Assembly: GCA_002454195.1 (NCBI GenBank)
Contig: DKIJ01000001.1
Span: forward strand, 1 to 49,547
DNA: 49,547 nt
Direction: 5' to 3'
Origin: Flavobacterium sp. UBA6721
GTDB taxonomy: Bacteria > Bacteroidota > Bacteroidia > Flavobacteriales > Flavobacteriaceae
The notes under the pieces were generated by a model. It was not told the origin of the DNA, searched no databases, and saw only the letters and a list, made by a program, of their open reading frames with translations. Shown here one piece after another: positions 8,174-16,438 of the stretch (position 1 is the first letter of the stretch; each line of letters starts with the position of its first letter). Made by a program: the position numbers and the translations under genes.

Positions 8174-8265
8174 ACTGAAAACTACATCATCTACAGTAGA
8201 TTTCACTAGTAGACGGTTTTTAATATCATTACTATATAATATGTAATAAAGTAGCCTTTTCAGTT
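8174..8265. other. Possible structured RNA element in the nitrate intergenic region
   Basis: AACTGAAAA at 8174-8182 pairs with TTTTCAGTT at 8257-8265, and the adjoining CTAC (8183-8186) pairs with GTAG (8251-8254) across a 2-nt bulge, closing a domain of about 90 nt. Inside are a possible hairpin in ATCTACAGTAGAT and another of ATTAC (8228-8232) with GTAAT (8243-8247). This would be a multibranched fold on either strand. No promoter or known riboswitch class is recognised. In such AT-rich DNA some pairing is expected by chance. Confidence 0.35.
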
Positions 8266-8450
8266 AGTTAAATTTTGTTTAAAAAAAGTTGATTTTCATT
8301 TAAAACTGTACGTTAACCAGATAATATATCTTGATCACACAAGGGGGTGTTTTTGAATAATCATCGTTTTTCAAAGCAAAAAAAACATTAAAAACAATAT
8401 TTTGAGTTTCTTTTACTTTTTTGTCAAACTCAAAAAAAAATCCAAAAAAA

Positions 8451-8466
8451 TAAGTACTTATACGTA
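8451..8466. promoter_or_regulatory. Regulon palindrome upstream of the nitrate reductase
   Basis: TAAGTA-CTTA-TACGTA, the same 6-4-6 palindrome with one mismatch in the right half. It overlaps a second symmetric word, TACGTA-ATTAA-TACGTA (8461-8477). A weak -7-like box, TACTTTTA, follows at 8476-8483. An AAGGAG ribosome-binding-like sequence at 8513-8518 is about 20 nt from the ATG, too far to be a normal site. Confidence 0.65.
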
Positions 8467-8538
8467 ATTAATACGTACTTTTACATTTTAAATACAAGTA
8501 TCAAGTTTGAATAAGGAGTTCGCTATAAAAAAACAGAA

Positions 8539-11500
8539 ATGCTAATGCAAAATTCAGAAATCAAAACTACATGTTCCTATTGTGGAGTAGGATGTGGAAT
8601 AATTGTAAGCAAGGATTCTAGCAATGGAGTTACAGTAAAAGGAGATGTCGATCATCCTGTTAATCGCGGGATGTTGTGTTCTAAAGGAATGAACCTACAT
8701 TATGTAGCCAACGACACTTCTGATAGAATTCTTTATCCTGAAATGCGTTGGAGCAAATCACACCCTTTGGAGCGTGTCACTTGGGATGAAGGCTTAGATC
8801 GTGCCGCAGCCGTATTCTCTTCTATTATAAAAAAGCACGGACCTGATAGTGTAGGCTTTTATATCTCAGGACAATGCTTAACCGAAGAATATTATCTCGT
8901 TAATAAATTGGTCAAAGGTTTTCTAAAAACCAATAATATTGATACTAATTCTCGTTTGTGTATGAGTTCGGCCGTAGCAGGCTATAAAAAAACATTTGGA
9001 GAAGATTCGGTACCTATCTCCTATGAAGATATTGAATTAGCAGATACCTTCTTGATAACGGGTGCTAATCCTGCTTGGTGTCACCCCATCCTATTTAGAC
9101 GTTTAGAACAACATAAAGAGAAAAATCCAAACGTTAAGGTAATTGTTATTGACCCTAGAAAAACAGATACCGCTTTATCAGCTGATTTACATTTGCAAAT
9201 TTTACCAGGGAGCGATATTATCTTATACCATGCATTGGCAAAAAGAATTATCGAAAAAGGCTATGCTGATATTGATTTCATCAAAAAACACACTGAAAAT
9301 TTTGAAGCATATAAGGATTTAGTACTCTCTACTTCATTAGAAAAAGCAACTCAATTGTGTGGTATTTCAATAAAAGAAATTGATCTAGCCGTAGATTTAA
9401 TAGGTAAAGCCCAAGGATTCCTTACCTTATGGGCAATGGGATTGAACCAAAGTGCCGTAGGTGTTGATAAGAATACTGCTTTGCTTAACATTTCTTTACT
9501 AACAGGACATGTGGGGAAACCGGGTTCAGGACCATTTTCATTAACTGGACAACCCAACGCTATGGGTGGCCGTGAAGTGGGTGGAATGGCAAATTTACTG
9601 GCCGTTCATAAAGAATTAGCCAACCCTGAACACCGCCAAGAAGTTGCTGATTTTTGGGGAGTAGATTCCATTTCCGAAAAACCAGGACTAACAGCAACCG
9701 AAATGTTTGCCGCTTTAGAATCAGGGAAAATGAAAGCCGTATGGATTATTTGTACCAATCCAATAGTAAGCTTACCTAATTCCAGACAAGCCGAAAGAGC
9801 ATTGAAAAATGCTAAATTTGTTGTGGTTCAAGAGATATCACACAATGCCGATACGGCTAAATTTGCCGACTTACTGCTTCCTGCTGCGGGATGGTTAGAA
9901 AAAGAAGGAACTATGACCAATTCGGAAAGAAGAATTTCCTATCTCCCAAAAGGAATAAACCCTCCTGGTGAAGCGCTTCCTGACTTTGAAATCCTTATCC
10001 GATTTGCCAAAAAAATGGGATTTACAGGTTTTAATTTCAATACTACCGAAGATGTCTATAAGGAATATTCACAAATGACAAAAAATACGCATATTGATGT
10101 TTCTTTCCTTAACTATAACCGATTAAAACAAGAAGGAACTTTTCAATGGCCTGTCCCAGATTATGGACATCCTGGTACTCCTCGCCTTTTTACCGATAAA
10201 AAATTCTATACACCTTCTCAAAAAGCCATTTTCAATTTACCTACAACAATTGAAAACACCTCTGTAGAACCTGATGACAACTTCCCTCTTATTCTTACTA
10301 CTGGTCGAATCAGAGACCAATGGCACACCATGACTAAGACTGGGAAAGTTTCTCGTTTACTATCTCATATTCCTAGTCCTTACCTCGAAATCAATCCAAT
10401 AGATGCCTTCAAAACAGGTATTGAAAATGGGGATGTTGCAGTGGTTAATAGCCGAAATGGAGAAGTAAGAGTTAAGGTTAAAGTAACAGATACCATTAAA
10501 GAAGGAGTCGTATTTTTACCTATGCATTGGGGCAAACAATTAGAAAACGATCTAAATAGAACTAACAATCTAACAAATACTCTTGTTGATCCTGTTTCTA
10601 AAGAACCTGATTTTAAGTATACCGCAGTAGCTGTAAAAAAATACGAAAAAACATTTCAAAAAATAGCTATCGTAGGGGCTGGAGCAGCTTCTTTCCGATT
10701 CATTCAAAACTACAGAGAATTAAACACAACCGATGAGATTATTGTTTTCTCTAACGAGGCCAATCCTTTTTACAACCGTGTACTGTTACCTGAATATGTA
10801 ACCAATGAATTATCTTGGGAAAATTTATTAAAAATTAGAACGGATGATGGCTTAAGTAAACTAAATATAAAATTAAAAGCTGCTGTGAGTATTGATAATG
10901 TAGATACTATCAACAAAACAATCACAGACAGTCAAGGCGAAACCCATACTTTTGACCGTTTAATTCTGGCAACAGGTAGTCGTCCGTTTATTCCAGAAAA
11001 TGCACAATTACATTTACCTGGTCGTTTTACTATGCGTAGAAAAGACGATGCCGATAAATTGAAAAACTATTTGGATCAAACCAATTTAGCCCCAGAAGAC
11101 CAACATGTAGTAATTGTAGGTGGTGGTTTATTAGGTTTAGAATTAGCCGCAGCTCTAAAACATAAAAAAGTAAAAATAACCATTATTCAAAGAGCTTCCC
11201 GATTGATGGAACGTCAATTGGATCAAATCTCTTGTAAATTATTAGCTGAAGAAGTACAACTTCGAGATATCCAAATTTATTTTGATAATGAAGTAAGTAC
11301 TGTTTTTGAGTCCGATTTTCCAAACGAGTTAGAAATAGCACTTAAAAGTGGTCGAATACTAACCGCTAATGCCATTGTATATGCCATTGGAACAATTCCT
11401 AATATTGAAATTGCTAAAGAAGCTGGTATTGTTTGTGGACGAGGTGTAAAAGTAAATCAATACCTTCAATCTTCTAATCCAGATGTTTTTGCTATTGGAG

Positions 11501-12063
11501 AAATTGCGGAGTTTGAAGGCAAATTATTTGGAATTACCTCTGCTGCCGAAGAACAAGCCGATATATTAGCGAATTATTTTGCTGGAGATATTAGTAGTTT
11601 TTACAAAGGATCTGTTTTAATGAATATTCTTAAATTAGAGGATATTAATCTTTGTAGCATTGGCGATATTAATATCCCTGAAAATGACGACAGCTACGAA
11701 GAAATTGTTTTCGCTGATTTAAAAAAACGATATTATAAAAAATGTATCGTTAAAGACGATTTATTAGTAGGGGCTATTTTAATGGGTGACAAAAGTGAAT
11801 TTGCCGAATTCAAAACCATGATTGAAAGCAAAATTGAACTATCCGACAAAAGAAACCAACTGCTAAGAGGAAGTAACGCTAGCGCAAAACCCGTAATAGG
11901 TAAACTTGTTTGTTCTTGTAGCCAGGTTGGTGTAGGAAACATTGAAGAAGCAATCAAATCAGGAACAACCAACTTCACCGAATTATGTAAATCTACAGGT
12001 GCAGGTCTTGGATGTGGTAGCTGTAAAACAGAAGTAAAAGAGATTTTAGCAAAGTGTAAATGA
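8539..12063 (+). CDS. Assimilatory nitrate reductase fused to FAD/NAD reductase and BFD domain
   Basis: A 1174-residue fusion. Residues 1-695 are a molybdopterin oxidoreductase of the NasA/NapA group, with a [4Fe-4S] motif C12-x2-C15-x3-C19-x27-C47 and the bis-MGD-binding regions. Residues about 705-1095 are a NirB/NasB-like pyridine nucleotide-disulfide reductase, with an FAD fold near 708 (IAIVGAGAASFRF) and an NAD fold near 856 (VVIVGGGLLGLELAAAL). The last 50 residues are a BFD-type [2Fe-2S] domain with C1125, C1127, C1159 and C1162. It should pass electrons from NAD(P)H through FAD and FeS centres to molybdenum and reduce cytoplasmic nitrate to nitrite. In many bacteria the reductase part is a separate NasB/NasC subunit. 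No Tat signal is seen. A second ATG two codons downstream is also possible. Confidence 0.88.
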   Translation: MLMQNSEIKTTCSYCGVGCGIIVSKDSSNGVTVKGDVDHPVNRGMLCSKGMNLHYVANDTSDRILYPEMRWSKSHPLERVTWDEGLDRAAAVFSSIIKKHGPDSVGFYISGQCLTEEYYLVNKLVKGFLKTNNIDTNSRLCMSSAVAGYKKTFGEDSVPISYEDIELADTFLITGANPAWCHPILFRRLEQHKEKNPNVKVIVIDPRKTDTALSADLHLQILPGSDIILYHALAKRIIEKGYADIDFIKKHTENFEAYKDLVLSTSLEKATQLCGISIKEIDLAVDLIGKAQGFLTLWAMGLNQSAVGVDKNTALLNISLLTGHVGKPGSGPFSLTGQPNAMGGREVGGMANLLAVHKELANPEHRQEVADFWGVDSISEKPGLTATEMFAALESGKMKAVWIICTNPIVSLPNSRQAERALKNAKFVVVQEISHNADTAKFADLLLPAAGWLEKEGTMTNSERRISYLPKGINPPGEALPDFEILIRFAKKMGFTGFNFNTTEDVYKEYSQMTKNTHIDVSFLNYNRLKQEGTFQWPVPDYGHPGTPRLFTDKKFYTPSQKAIFNLPTTIENTSVEPDDNFPLILTTGRIRDQWHTMTKTGKVSRLLSHIPSPYLEINPIDAFKTGIENGDVAVVNSRNGEVRVKVKVTDTIKEGVVFLPMHWGKQLENDLNRTNNLTNTLVDPVSKEPDFKYTAVAVKKYEKTFQKIAIVGAGAASFRFIQNYRELNTTDEIIVFSNEANPFYNRVLLPEYVTNELSWENLLKIRTDDGLSKLNIKLKAAVSIDNVDTINKTITDSQGETHTFDRLILATGSRPFIPENAQLHLPGRFTMRRKDDADKLKNYLDQTNLAPEDQHVVIVGGGLLGLELAAALKHKKVKITIIQRASRLMERQLDQISCKLLAEEVQLRDIQIYFDNEVSTVFESDFPNELEIALKSGRILTANAIVYAIGTIPNIEIAKEAGIVCGRGVKVNQYLQSSNPDVFAIGEIAEFEGKLFGITSAAEEQADILANYFAGDISSFYKGSVLMNILKLEDINLCSIGDINIPENDDSYEEIVFADLKKRYYKKCIVKDDLLVGAILMGDKSEFAEFKTMIESKIELSDKRNQLLRGSNASAKPVIGKLVCSCSQVGVGNIEEAIKSGTTNFTELCKSTGAGLGCGSCKTEVKEILAKCK

Positions 12064-12069
12064 GTTGAA

Positions 12070-12137
12070 AAGTACTTAGTACTTAGTCCCTAGTGTTTCA
12101 TACTACTAAGGACTTAGGACTAAAAACTAAGGACTAA
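12070..12137. repeat. CTTAGTACTTAG-type intergenic repeat
   Basis: The short spacer holds direct and inverted copies of AGTACTTAG, CTAAGGACTTAGGACT and CTAAGGACTAAA, so parts of it can fold back on themselves. It resembles other CTTAG-rich Flavobacterium intergenic filler and the run at 5605-5634. It lies inside the nitrate reductase operon and could form a weak hairpin between the two genes. Confidence 0.45.
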
Positions 12138-12149
12138 AAAATAAAAAAC

Positions 12150-13595
12150 ATGGAATTAACACGATTAATAATAAAAGGGGGCGTTATTTCGCCTGGTGAG
12201 CTAAAAAACATTGTAAACTTATGTCTAGAACAAGGTTTGAAAAACATTTCTTTTGGCTCTAGGCAAGACATTATTTTTCCTAATGGTTTTAAGTATATAG
12301 AATCCGAAAATAATGCCAAGCTACACATTGTTTATCCTAATGAACAAAGTGGAAATAACATTGTATCATCTTATGTATCAACAGATATTTTTAGAAATAC
12401 CCCTTGGCTTACAGGTAACAAGTTCCTGTATGTATTAGAACAATTTAAAGAACAACCTGTTTTAAAAGTAAATATTACCGACCCTAAACAACAATTAGTA
12501 CCCTTGTTTACTGGGCATATTAATTTTATTGCTTCTGAGCACGAAGATTATTGGTATTTATATATTCGACTACCTAATTGGCAACGCATGGAAGTATATC
12601 CAGTGCTAATTTACAGCTGGGATATTGCTAAAATATATTACGAAATAGAACGTTTGGTTAGTGAAGAATCAATGGGAATCGATATGATATTCAACTTAGT
12701 GAGTGAGAATATTGATTCTAATAACCGTACGATTGACAAGTCATTAACAATTCCTTTTTATCCGTTCCCTTATTATGAAGGAATGAACCGTTTGGGTATA
12801 GACCAATACTGGCTAGGTTTATATTGGAGAAACAACCTGTATGATTTAGCATTTCTAAAGGAAATGTGCGACTTATGTTTTGATTGCAAAATTGGAAAAA
12901 TATGTATCACACCATGGAAATCCTTCATCGTAAAAGGGATTCCAAAAGACCGAAAATTAGATTGGGAAAAATTCCTTGGCAAAAACGGAATTAATGTACG
13001 TCATTCGCTTTTAGAATTAAACTGGCATTTACCTGTAGCCACAGATTGGTCATTGAACTTAAAAACGTTCTTAGTGAGAACCTTAGACCAATTTGATATT
13101 AGTACTTATGGACTTACCTTTGGTATTTCTGATTACAATCGTGATGGGCATTATTTTACTTCAATAGTAATTGAGAAAAATAAGTTACCTAAAGATTTAG
13201 AAACTATAAAAATACGAGACACCTATAATGTCTTGTATGCCAAACATTTTGACCCAAATACTCGTGAATATATTGTTCACACTCAAGATATTGACAAGTT
13301 AGAATTACCAAGTATTTTAATCGAATTAAGTAAAAAATACTTTAATGAACTGGGTAGTATCACTTCTGTAGAAAATAACACAGCTACTGCTGCAACAAAA
13401 AAAGAAAAACAAGAGCATGATATTTACCAATGTTCAGAATGTCTCACTATTTACAATCCAGAATTTGGTGATATCGAACAAGGAATAGACAAAGGAATTC
13501 TTTTTAAAGAGCTACCTGCTGACTATTGTTGCTCTTTATGTGAAGCACCAAAATCAGATTTCGTACTTTTGGCTACAGAAAAACAAGATATCTAA
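12150..13595 (+). CDS. Nitrite/sulfite reductase-like protein fused to rubredoxin
   Basis: A 481-residue protein. Residues 1-65 resemble the ferredoxin-like half-domain of sirohaem nitrite/sulfite reductases (LIIKGGVISPGELKNI, then ISFGSRQDIIFPNG). Residues 212-265 resemble the second half-domain (WLGLYWRNNLYDLAFL, then ICITPWKSFIVKGI). The usual sirohaem/[4Fe-4S] cysteine set is absent; instead there is C240-x2-C243-x2-C246-x5-C252. Residues 425-475 are a rubredoxin with C428/C431 (CSECLTIYNP) and C461/C464 (CSLCEAPKSDF). It lies 86 bp after the nitrate reductase, so an electron-transfer or nitrite-handling role in the same pathway is likely. Whether it binds sirohaem or reduces nitrite cannot be decided from the sequence. 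Confidence 0.75.
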   Translation: MELTRLIIKGGVISPGELKNIVNLCLEQGLKNISFGSRQDIIFPNGFKYIESENNAKLHIVYPNEQSGNNIVSSYVSTDIFRNTPWLTGNKFLYVLEQFKEQPVLKVNITDPKQQLVPLFTGHINFIASEHEDYWYLYIRLPNWQRMEVYPVLIYSWDIAKIYYEIERLVSEESMGIDMIFNLVSENIDSNNRTIDKSLTIPFYPFPYYEGMNRLGIDQYWLGLYWRNNLYDLAFLKEMCDLCFDCKIGKICITPWKSFIVKGIPKDRKLDWEKFLGKNGINVRHSLLELNWHLPVATDWSLNLKTFLVRTLDQFDISTYGLTFGISDYNRDGHYFTSIVIEKNKLPKDLETIKIRDTYNVLYAKHFDPNTREYIVHTQDIDKLELPSILIELSKKYFNELGSITSVENNTATAATKKEKQEHDIYQCSECLTIYNPEFGDIEQGIDKGILFKELPADYCCSLCEAPKSDFVLLATEKQDI

Positions 13596-13622
13596 ACTAA
13601 AATTATCCTAAAAATACCTTTT

Positions 13623-14174
13623 ATGAGTATCGAATATAAAACTGTTGATTCTTCAAAAATTACGATTTCAGAATTAATGCTGCCATCGCACACTAATTTC
13701 AGTGGAAAAATTCACGGTGGTTATATTTTATCCTTGATGGACCAGATTGCCTTTGCTTGTGGTTCTAAATTTTCAGGAAACTACTGTGTAACGGCTTCGG
13801 TTGATACCGTAAACTTTCTAAAACCTGTTGAAGTAGGCGAATTACTAACTATGAAAGCTAGTGTAAATTATGTAGGGAATAGCTCTATGATAATTGGTAT
13901 ACGCGTTGAATCTGAAAACATTCAAACAGGTGTTGTCAAACATTGTAATTCTTCATATTTTACTATGGTGGCCAAAGACAAAGAAGGAAATAACACTCCT
14001 GTCCCTGGATTAATTTTAACTACCTTAAAAGAAGTGAGTCGCTTTCAAAATGCATTGAGACAAATCGCTTTGAAAAAAGAAAAAGAATACCAAAAAACGG
14101 TAGCCACATTTGGTTCTATTGAGACAATATTAAAATCAAATGAATACAAAGTAAGAGTAGATTTTGAAAATTAA
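13623..14174 (+). CDS. Hotdog-fold acyl-CoA thioesterase
   Basis: A 183-residue protein of the YciA/BACH type. The hotdog signature is SHTNFSGKIHGGYILSLMDQIAFACG, including the HGG loop and the central helix (quoted in part: KIHGGYILSLMDQIA). It is followed by TASVDTVNFLKPVEVGELL, the usual second strand segment. It should hydrolyse acyl-CoA to free acid and CoA in the cytoplasm. It follows the NiR-rubredoxin gene by 27 bp and precedes a terminator, so it is probably co-transcribed with the nitrate genes. No mechanistic link to nitrate is apparent. Confidence 0.85.
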   Translation: MSIEYKTVDSSKITISELMLPSHTNFSGKIHGGYILSLMDQIAFACGSKFSGNYCVTASVDTVNFLKPVEVGELLTMKASVNYVGNSSMIIGIRVESENIQTGVVKHCNSSYFTMVAKDKEGNNTPVPGLILTTLKEVSRFQNALRQIALKKEKEYQKTVATFGSIETILKSNEYKVRVDFEN

Positions 14175-14192
14175 GAGTTGCCATAAATACGA

Positions 14193-14208
14193 CCGTTTTT
14201 TAAAACGG
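14193..14208. terminator. Short hairpin after the thioesterase gene
   Basis: CCGTTTT pairs with AAAACGG around TT. It is a weaker first hairpin preceding the stronger one at 14239-14265. Confidence 0.4.
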
Positions 14209-14238
14209 CCGAATCTATAAACAACTTCTAAAAACGCG

Positions 14239-14265
14239 AAAAGCACAGTGTAACGCTGTGCTTTT
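14239..14265. terminator. Terminator between thioesterase and moaA
   Basis: AAAAGCACAGTG (14239-14250) pairs with CGCTGTGCTTTT (14254-14265), with one G-T wobble and loop TAA, followed by a T-tract on the plus strand. It ends the nitrate reductase operon and, given the A-tract on the other side, could also stop the converging Moco operon. Confidence 0.8.
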
Positions 14266-14333
14266 TGTATTTATGAATTTTCAATTCTACAAACATAGGA
14301 TGACAAACTGAACGCTGAAAATCTTTCGAGTGG

Positions 14334-15341
14334 TTACCCCCCAATCGCAATCATAGAACGATTATCCTGATTTAAAACCGGATTATCAACATCTTCAAGA
14401 GTTGTCATTCCTGCCCTAACTTTTTTCTTGCTTTTAATGGCATTGCTAATCACGGTTTCAATTGGAGCACCGTTGCGATACGGAGTCAAAATATCGGTTT
14501 CAATATTGGAAAACAGGCAATTTTTGATTTTCCCATTTGCCGTAAGCCGAATTCTATTGCAACCATCACAAAACGGATTGGTAATTGAACTTATGATTCC
14601 AAAACTTCCTAAAAAGTTACTTATCTTAAATTCTCTGGCGGTAAAATGTTGCTCATCTTCTAATTTCTCCAAATTTTCTTCAGAAAAATGAGTGTTAATT
14701 TGGTCCAGAATTTGCTTTTGTGATATCATCTTACTCCTGTCCCATTCATTTCCTGCAAAAGGCATGAATTCAATAAAACGAATGGAAATCGGCAAAGACT
14801 CGGTTAGGTTAATAAAGTCAACGATTTCATTATCATTGAATCCTTTAATCAACACCACATTTACTTTTACCTTAAAATCATTATTTAAAAGCAAATGTAA
14901 ATTGTCTATTACTTTTTCAAACTGATTGCGAAGTGTAATCGTATTGAATTTGGTTGCTACCAAAGTATCCAAACTCAAATTGATGTTTTTGACTTTAAAT
15001 TGCTTTAATACTTCCAGATGTTTGTCAATTAGAATTCCGTTAGTAGTAATCGAAATCTCGGTTTCTAATTGGGATAATTTTTCTATGATTTCAGGAAAAT
15101 CTTTTCGCAACAGCGGCTCCCCTCCTGTCAATCTAATTTTGTTAACTCCATTATTTACGAATGTCTGGGCGATAGCAAAAACCTCATCGGCGGTCATTAA
15201 CTCTTTTTTGGGAGTCAATGCAATTCCCTCAGCCGGCATGCAATAAGTACAACGTAAATTACATTTTTCTATTAAAGAAATACGTAAATAATTGTGTTTA
15301 CGACCAAAATCATCCGTCAATATGGTGTTATTTGGTATCAT
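14334..15341 (-). CDS. moaA: GTP 3',8-cyclase MoaA
   Basis: A 335-residue radical-SAM enzyme catalysing the first step of molybdenum cofactor synthesis, GTP to 3',8-cyclo-GTP. The SAM [4Fe-4S] motif is C27-x3-C31-x2-C34 (CNLRCTYC). The GTP-binding C-terminal cluster is C258-x2-C261-x13-C275. The protein ends in Ile-Gly-Gly; the MoaA family has a conserved C-terminal Gly-Gly needed for activity. Its start overlaps the end of moaCB by 14 bp, and it is the last gene of the Moco operon. Its presence fits the need of the adjacent nitrate reductase for bis-MGD. Confidence 0.95.
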   Translation of the reverse strand: MIPNNTILTDDFGRKHNYLRISLIEKCNLRCTYCMPAEGIALTPKKELMTADEVFAIAQTFVNNGVNKIRLTGGEPLLRKDFPEIIEKLSQLETEISITTNGILIDKHLEVLKQFKVKNINLSLDTLVATKFNTITLRNQFEKVIDNLHLLLNNDFKVKVNVVLIKGFNDNEIVDFINLTESLPISIRFIEFMPFAGNEWDRSKMISQKQILDQINTHFSEENLEKLEDEQHFTAREFKISNFLGSFGIISSITNPFCDGCNRIRLTANGKIKNCLFSNIETDILTPYRNGAPIETVISNAIKSKKKVRAGMTTLEDVDNPVLNQDNRSMIAIGG

Positions 15342-16242
15342 GATTACTCCCTTTTAGGATGTGAAAAACATGCAAAACATGCGGAAAAACAGCATCCATA
15401 GATTCTTTGGCACCATTAACCGAACCTGGCAAAGCCAAAACCAAACTGTCTCCTATAGTTCCCGCCACCGAACGCGAAAGCATCGCATAAGGCATACGAT
15501 CCTGACCGTAATTGCGGATGGCTTCTTCAATTCCCGGAATCCTGTTTTCTAATAATGGCTCTAATGCTTCCGGCGTAACATCCCTTGGCGAAAGCCCGGT
15601 TCCTCCGGTAAAAATCACCAATTGGTTATCTTCAACATACTTTTTAGTTCTGTTCTGGATAAAATCAACTTCATCAGGAATAATTTCGTAATGAGTCGTT
15701 TCCACACCGTAAGATTCTAATTTCTCAACGATAACTTTTCCGGAACGGTCTTCCTTATCTCCTGCAAAAATAGAATCCGAACACACAAAAACCGCTGCTT
15801 TTAATACATCACGGAATTTATTTTTATAAGAGGATTTACCTCCTTTTTTCTCCACCAATTTAATTGTCGAAATTTCGATATTCTTATCAATTGGTTTCAA
15901 CATATCATACATCGTCAAAGCTACAATGGAAGCACCGTGCATAGCCTCTACTTCTACTCCTGTTTTGTAAACTGTTTTGACCGTAAAAAGAATATCAATC
16001 GTTAAATCCTTGATTTCATAAGCCACCGCCGTATATTCAATAGGCAAAGGATGACAATCAGGAATGGATAAATGTGTATTTTTTACTGCAAACAAACCTG
16101 CAGTTTTAGCCATTTCAAGCACATTTCCTTTAGGAACTAAATTTTTCTGAATAGCTTCTATGGTTTCTGGCAAACTTACTTTTACAGTTGCCATGGCAGT
16201 TGCCGAACGTAACGTACTTATTTTATGGGTAATATCAACCAT
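15328..16242 (-). CDS. moaCB: Bifunctional MoaC-MoaB fusion for molybdopterin synthesis
   Basis: A 304-residue fusion. Residues 1-155 are MoaC (cyclic pyranopterin monophosphate synthase), with DCHPLPIEYTAV, VEAMHGASIVALTMYDMLK and LVEKKGGKS. Residues 165-304 are MoaB/MogA (molybdopterin adenylyltransferase), with VCSDSIFAGDKEDRSG and the family motif FTGGTGLSPRDVTPEAL. The fusion joins the step after MoaA to a late step that adenylates molybdopterin before MoeA inserts molybdate. Fused moaCB genes are known in several bacteria. It overlaps moaA and is followed upstream by a 196-bp repeat-bearing spacer before moaE. Confidence 0.93.
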   Translation of the reverse strand: MVDITHKISTLRSATAMATVKVSLPETIEAIQKNLVPKGNVLEMAKTAGLFAVKNTHLSIPDCHPLPIEYTAVAYEIKDLTIDILFTVKTVYKTGVEVEAMHGASIVALTMYDMLKPIDKNIEISTIKLVEKKGGKSSYKNKFRDVLKAAVFVCSDSIFAGDKEDRSGKVIVEKLESYGVETTHYEIIPDEVDFIQNRTKKYVEDNQLVIFTGGTGLSPRDVTPEALEPLLENRIPGIEEAIRNYGQDRMPYAMLSRSVAGTIGDSLVLALPGSVNGAKESMDAVFPHVLHVFHILKGSNHDTK

Positions 16243-16263
16243 TTTTTATTTTTTTTCATCACA

Positions 16264-16288
16264 AACCTGCCACGCCGGCAGGCGGGTT
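16264..16288. repeat. GC-rich dispersed repeat, copy 1
   Basis: AACCTGCCACGCCGGCAGGC and the next five bases GGGTT form a 25-bp GC-rich, partly palindromic word (CTGCC/GGCAG) in an otherwise AT-rich spacer. A second copy at 16394-16418 matches at 22 of 25 positions. Confidence 0.7.
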
Positions 16289-16393
16289 ACACTAATTCAC
16301 ACAAATTAAAATTCGTTTAAATTTCACAAATCATTGAATGAGATTGCAATTTGTGTCCTATTTTCAATTTATTTTAATTGTGACTATTTATAC

Positions 16394-16418
16394 AACTTGC
16401 CTCGCCGACAGGCGGGTT
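16394..16418. repeat. GC-rich dispersed repeat, copy 2
   Basis: The second copy of the 25-bp word, same orientation, 130 bp from the first. Between the copies are variants of CACAAATT/AATTTGTG, suggesting a compact inserted element spanning about 16255-16425 between moaCB and moaE. Confidence 0.7.
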
Positions 16419-16438
16419 CGTGTTCAGCTTTTTAGACG

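Larger units (their letters stand above)
7874..8538. promoter_or_regulatory. 665-bp divergent nitrate control region
   Basis: This long spacer between nrtA (minus) and the nitrate reductase (plus) contains no convincing gene. It holds a regulon palindrome near each end (7939-7954 and 8451-8466). A foldable element at 8174-8265 lies between. The remainder is AT-rich. The distance is much larger than the two promoters need, leaving room for an RNA or further binding sites. Confidence 0.6.

Noticed and set aside
7874..8538. Molybdenum-cofactor riboswitch in the nitrate control region
   Set aside because: The known Moco riboswitch sequence elements were not recognised, and the foldable part is not in the predicted leader of either gene.
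12150..13595. Calling this gene a sirohaem nitrite reductase
   Set aside because: The cysteine motifs that bind sirohaem and the [4Fe-4S] cluster are missing, so the call is limited to NiR/SiR-like with rubredoxin.
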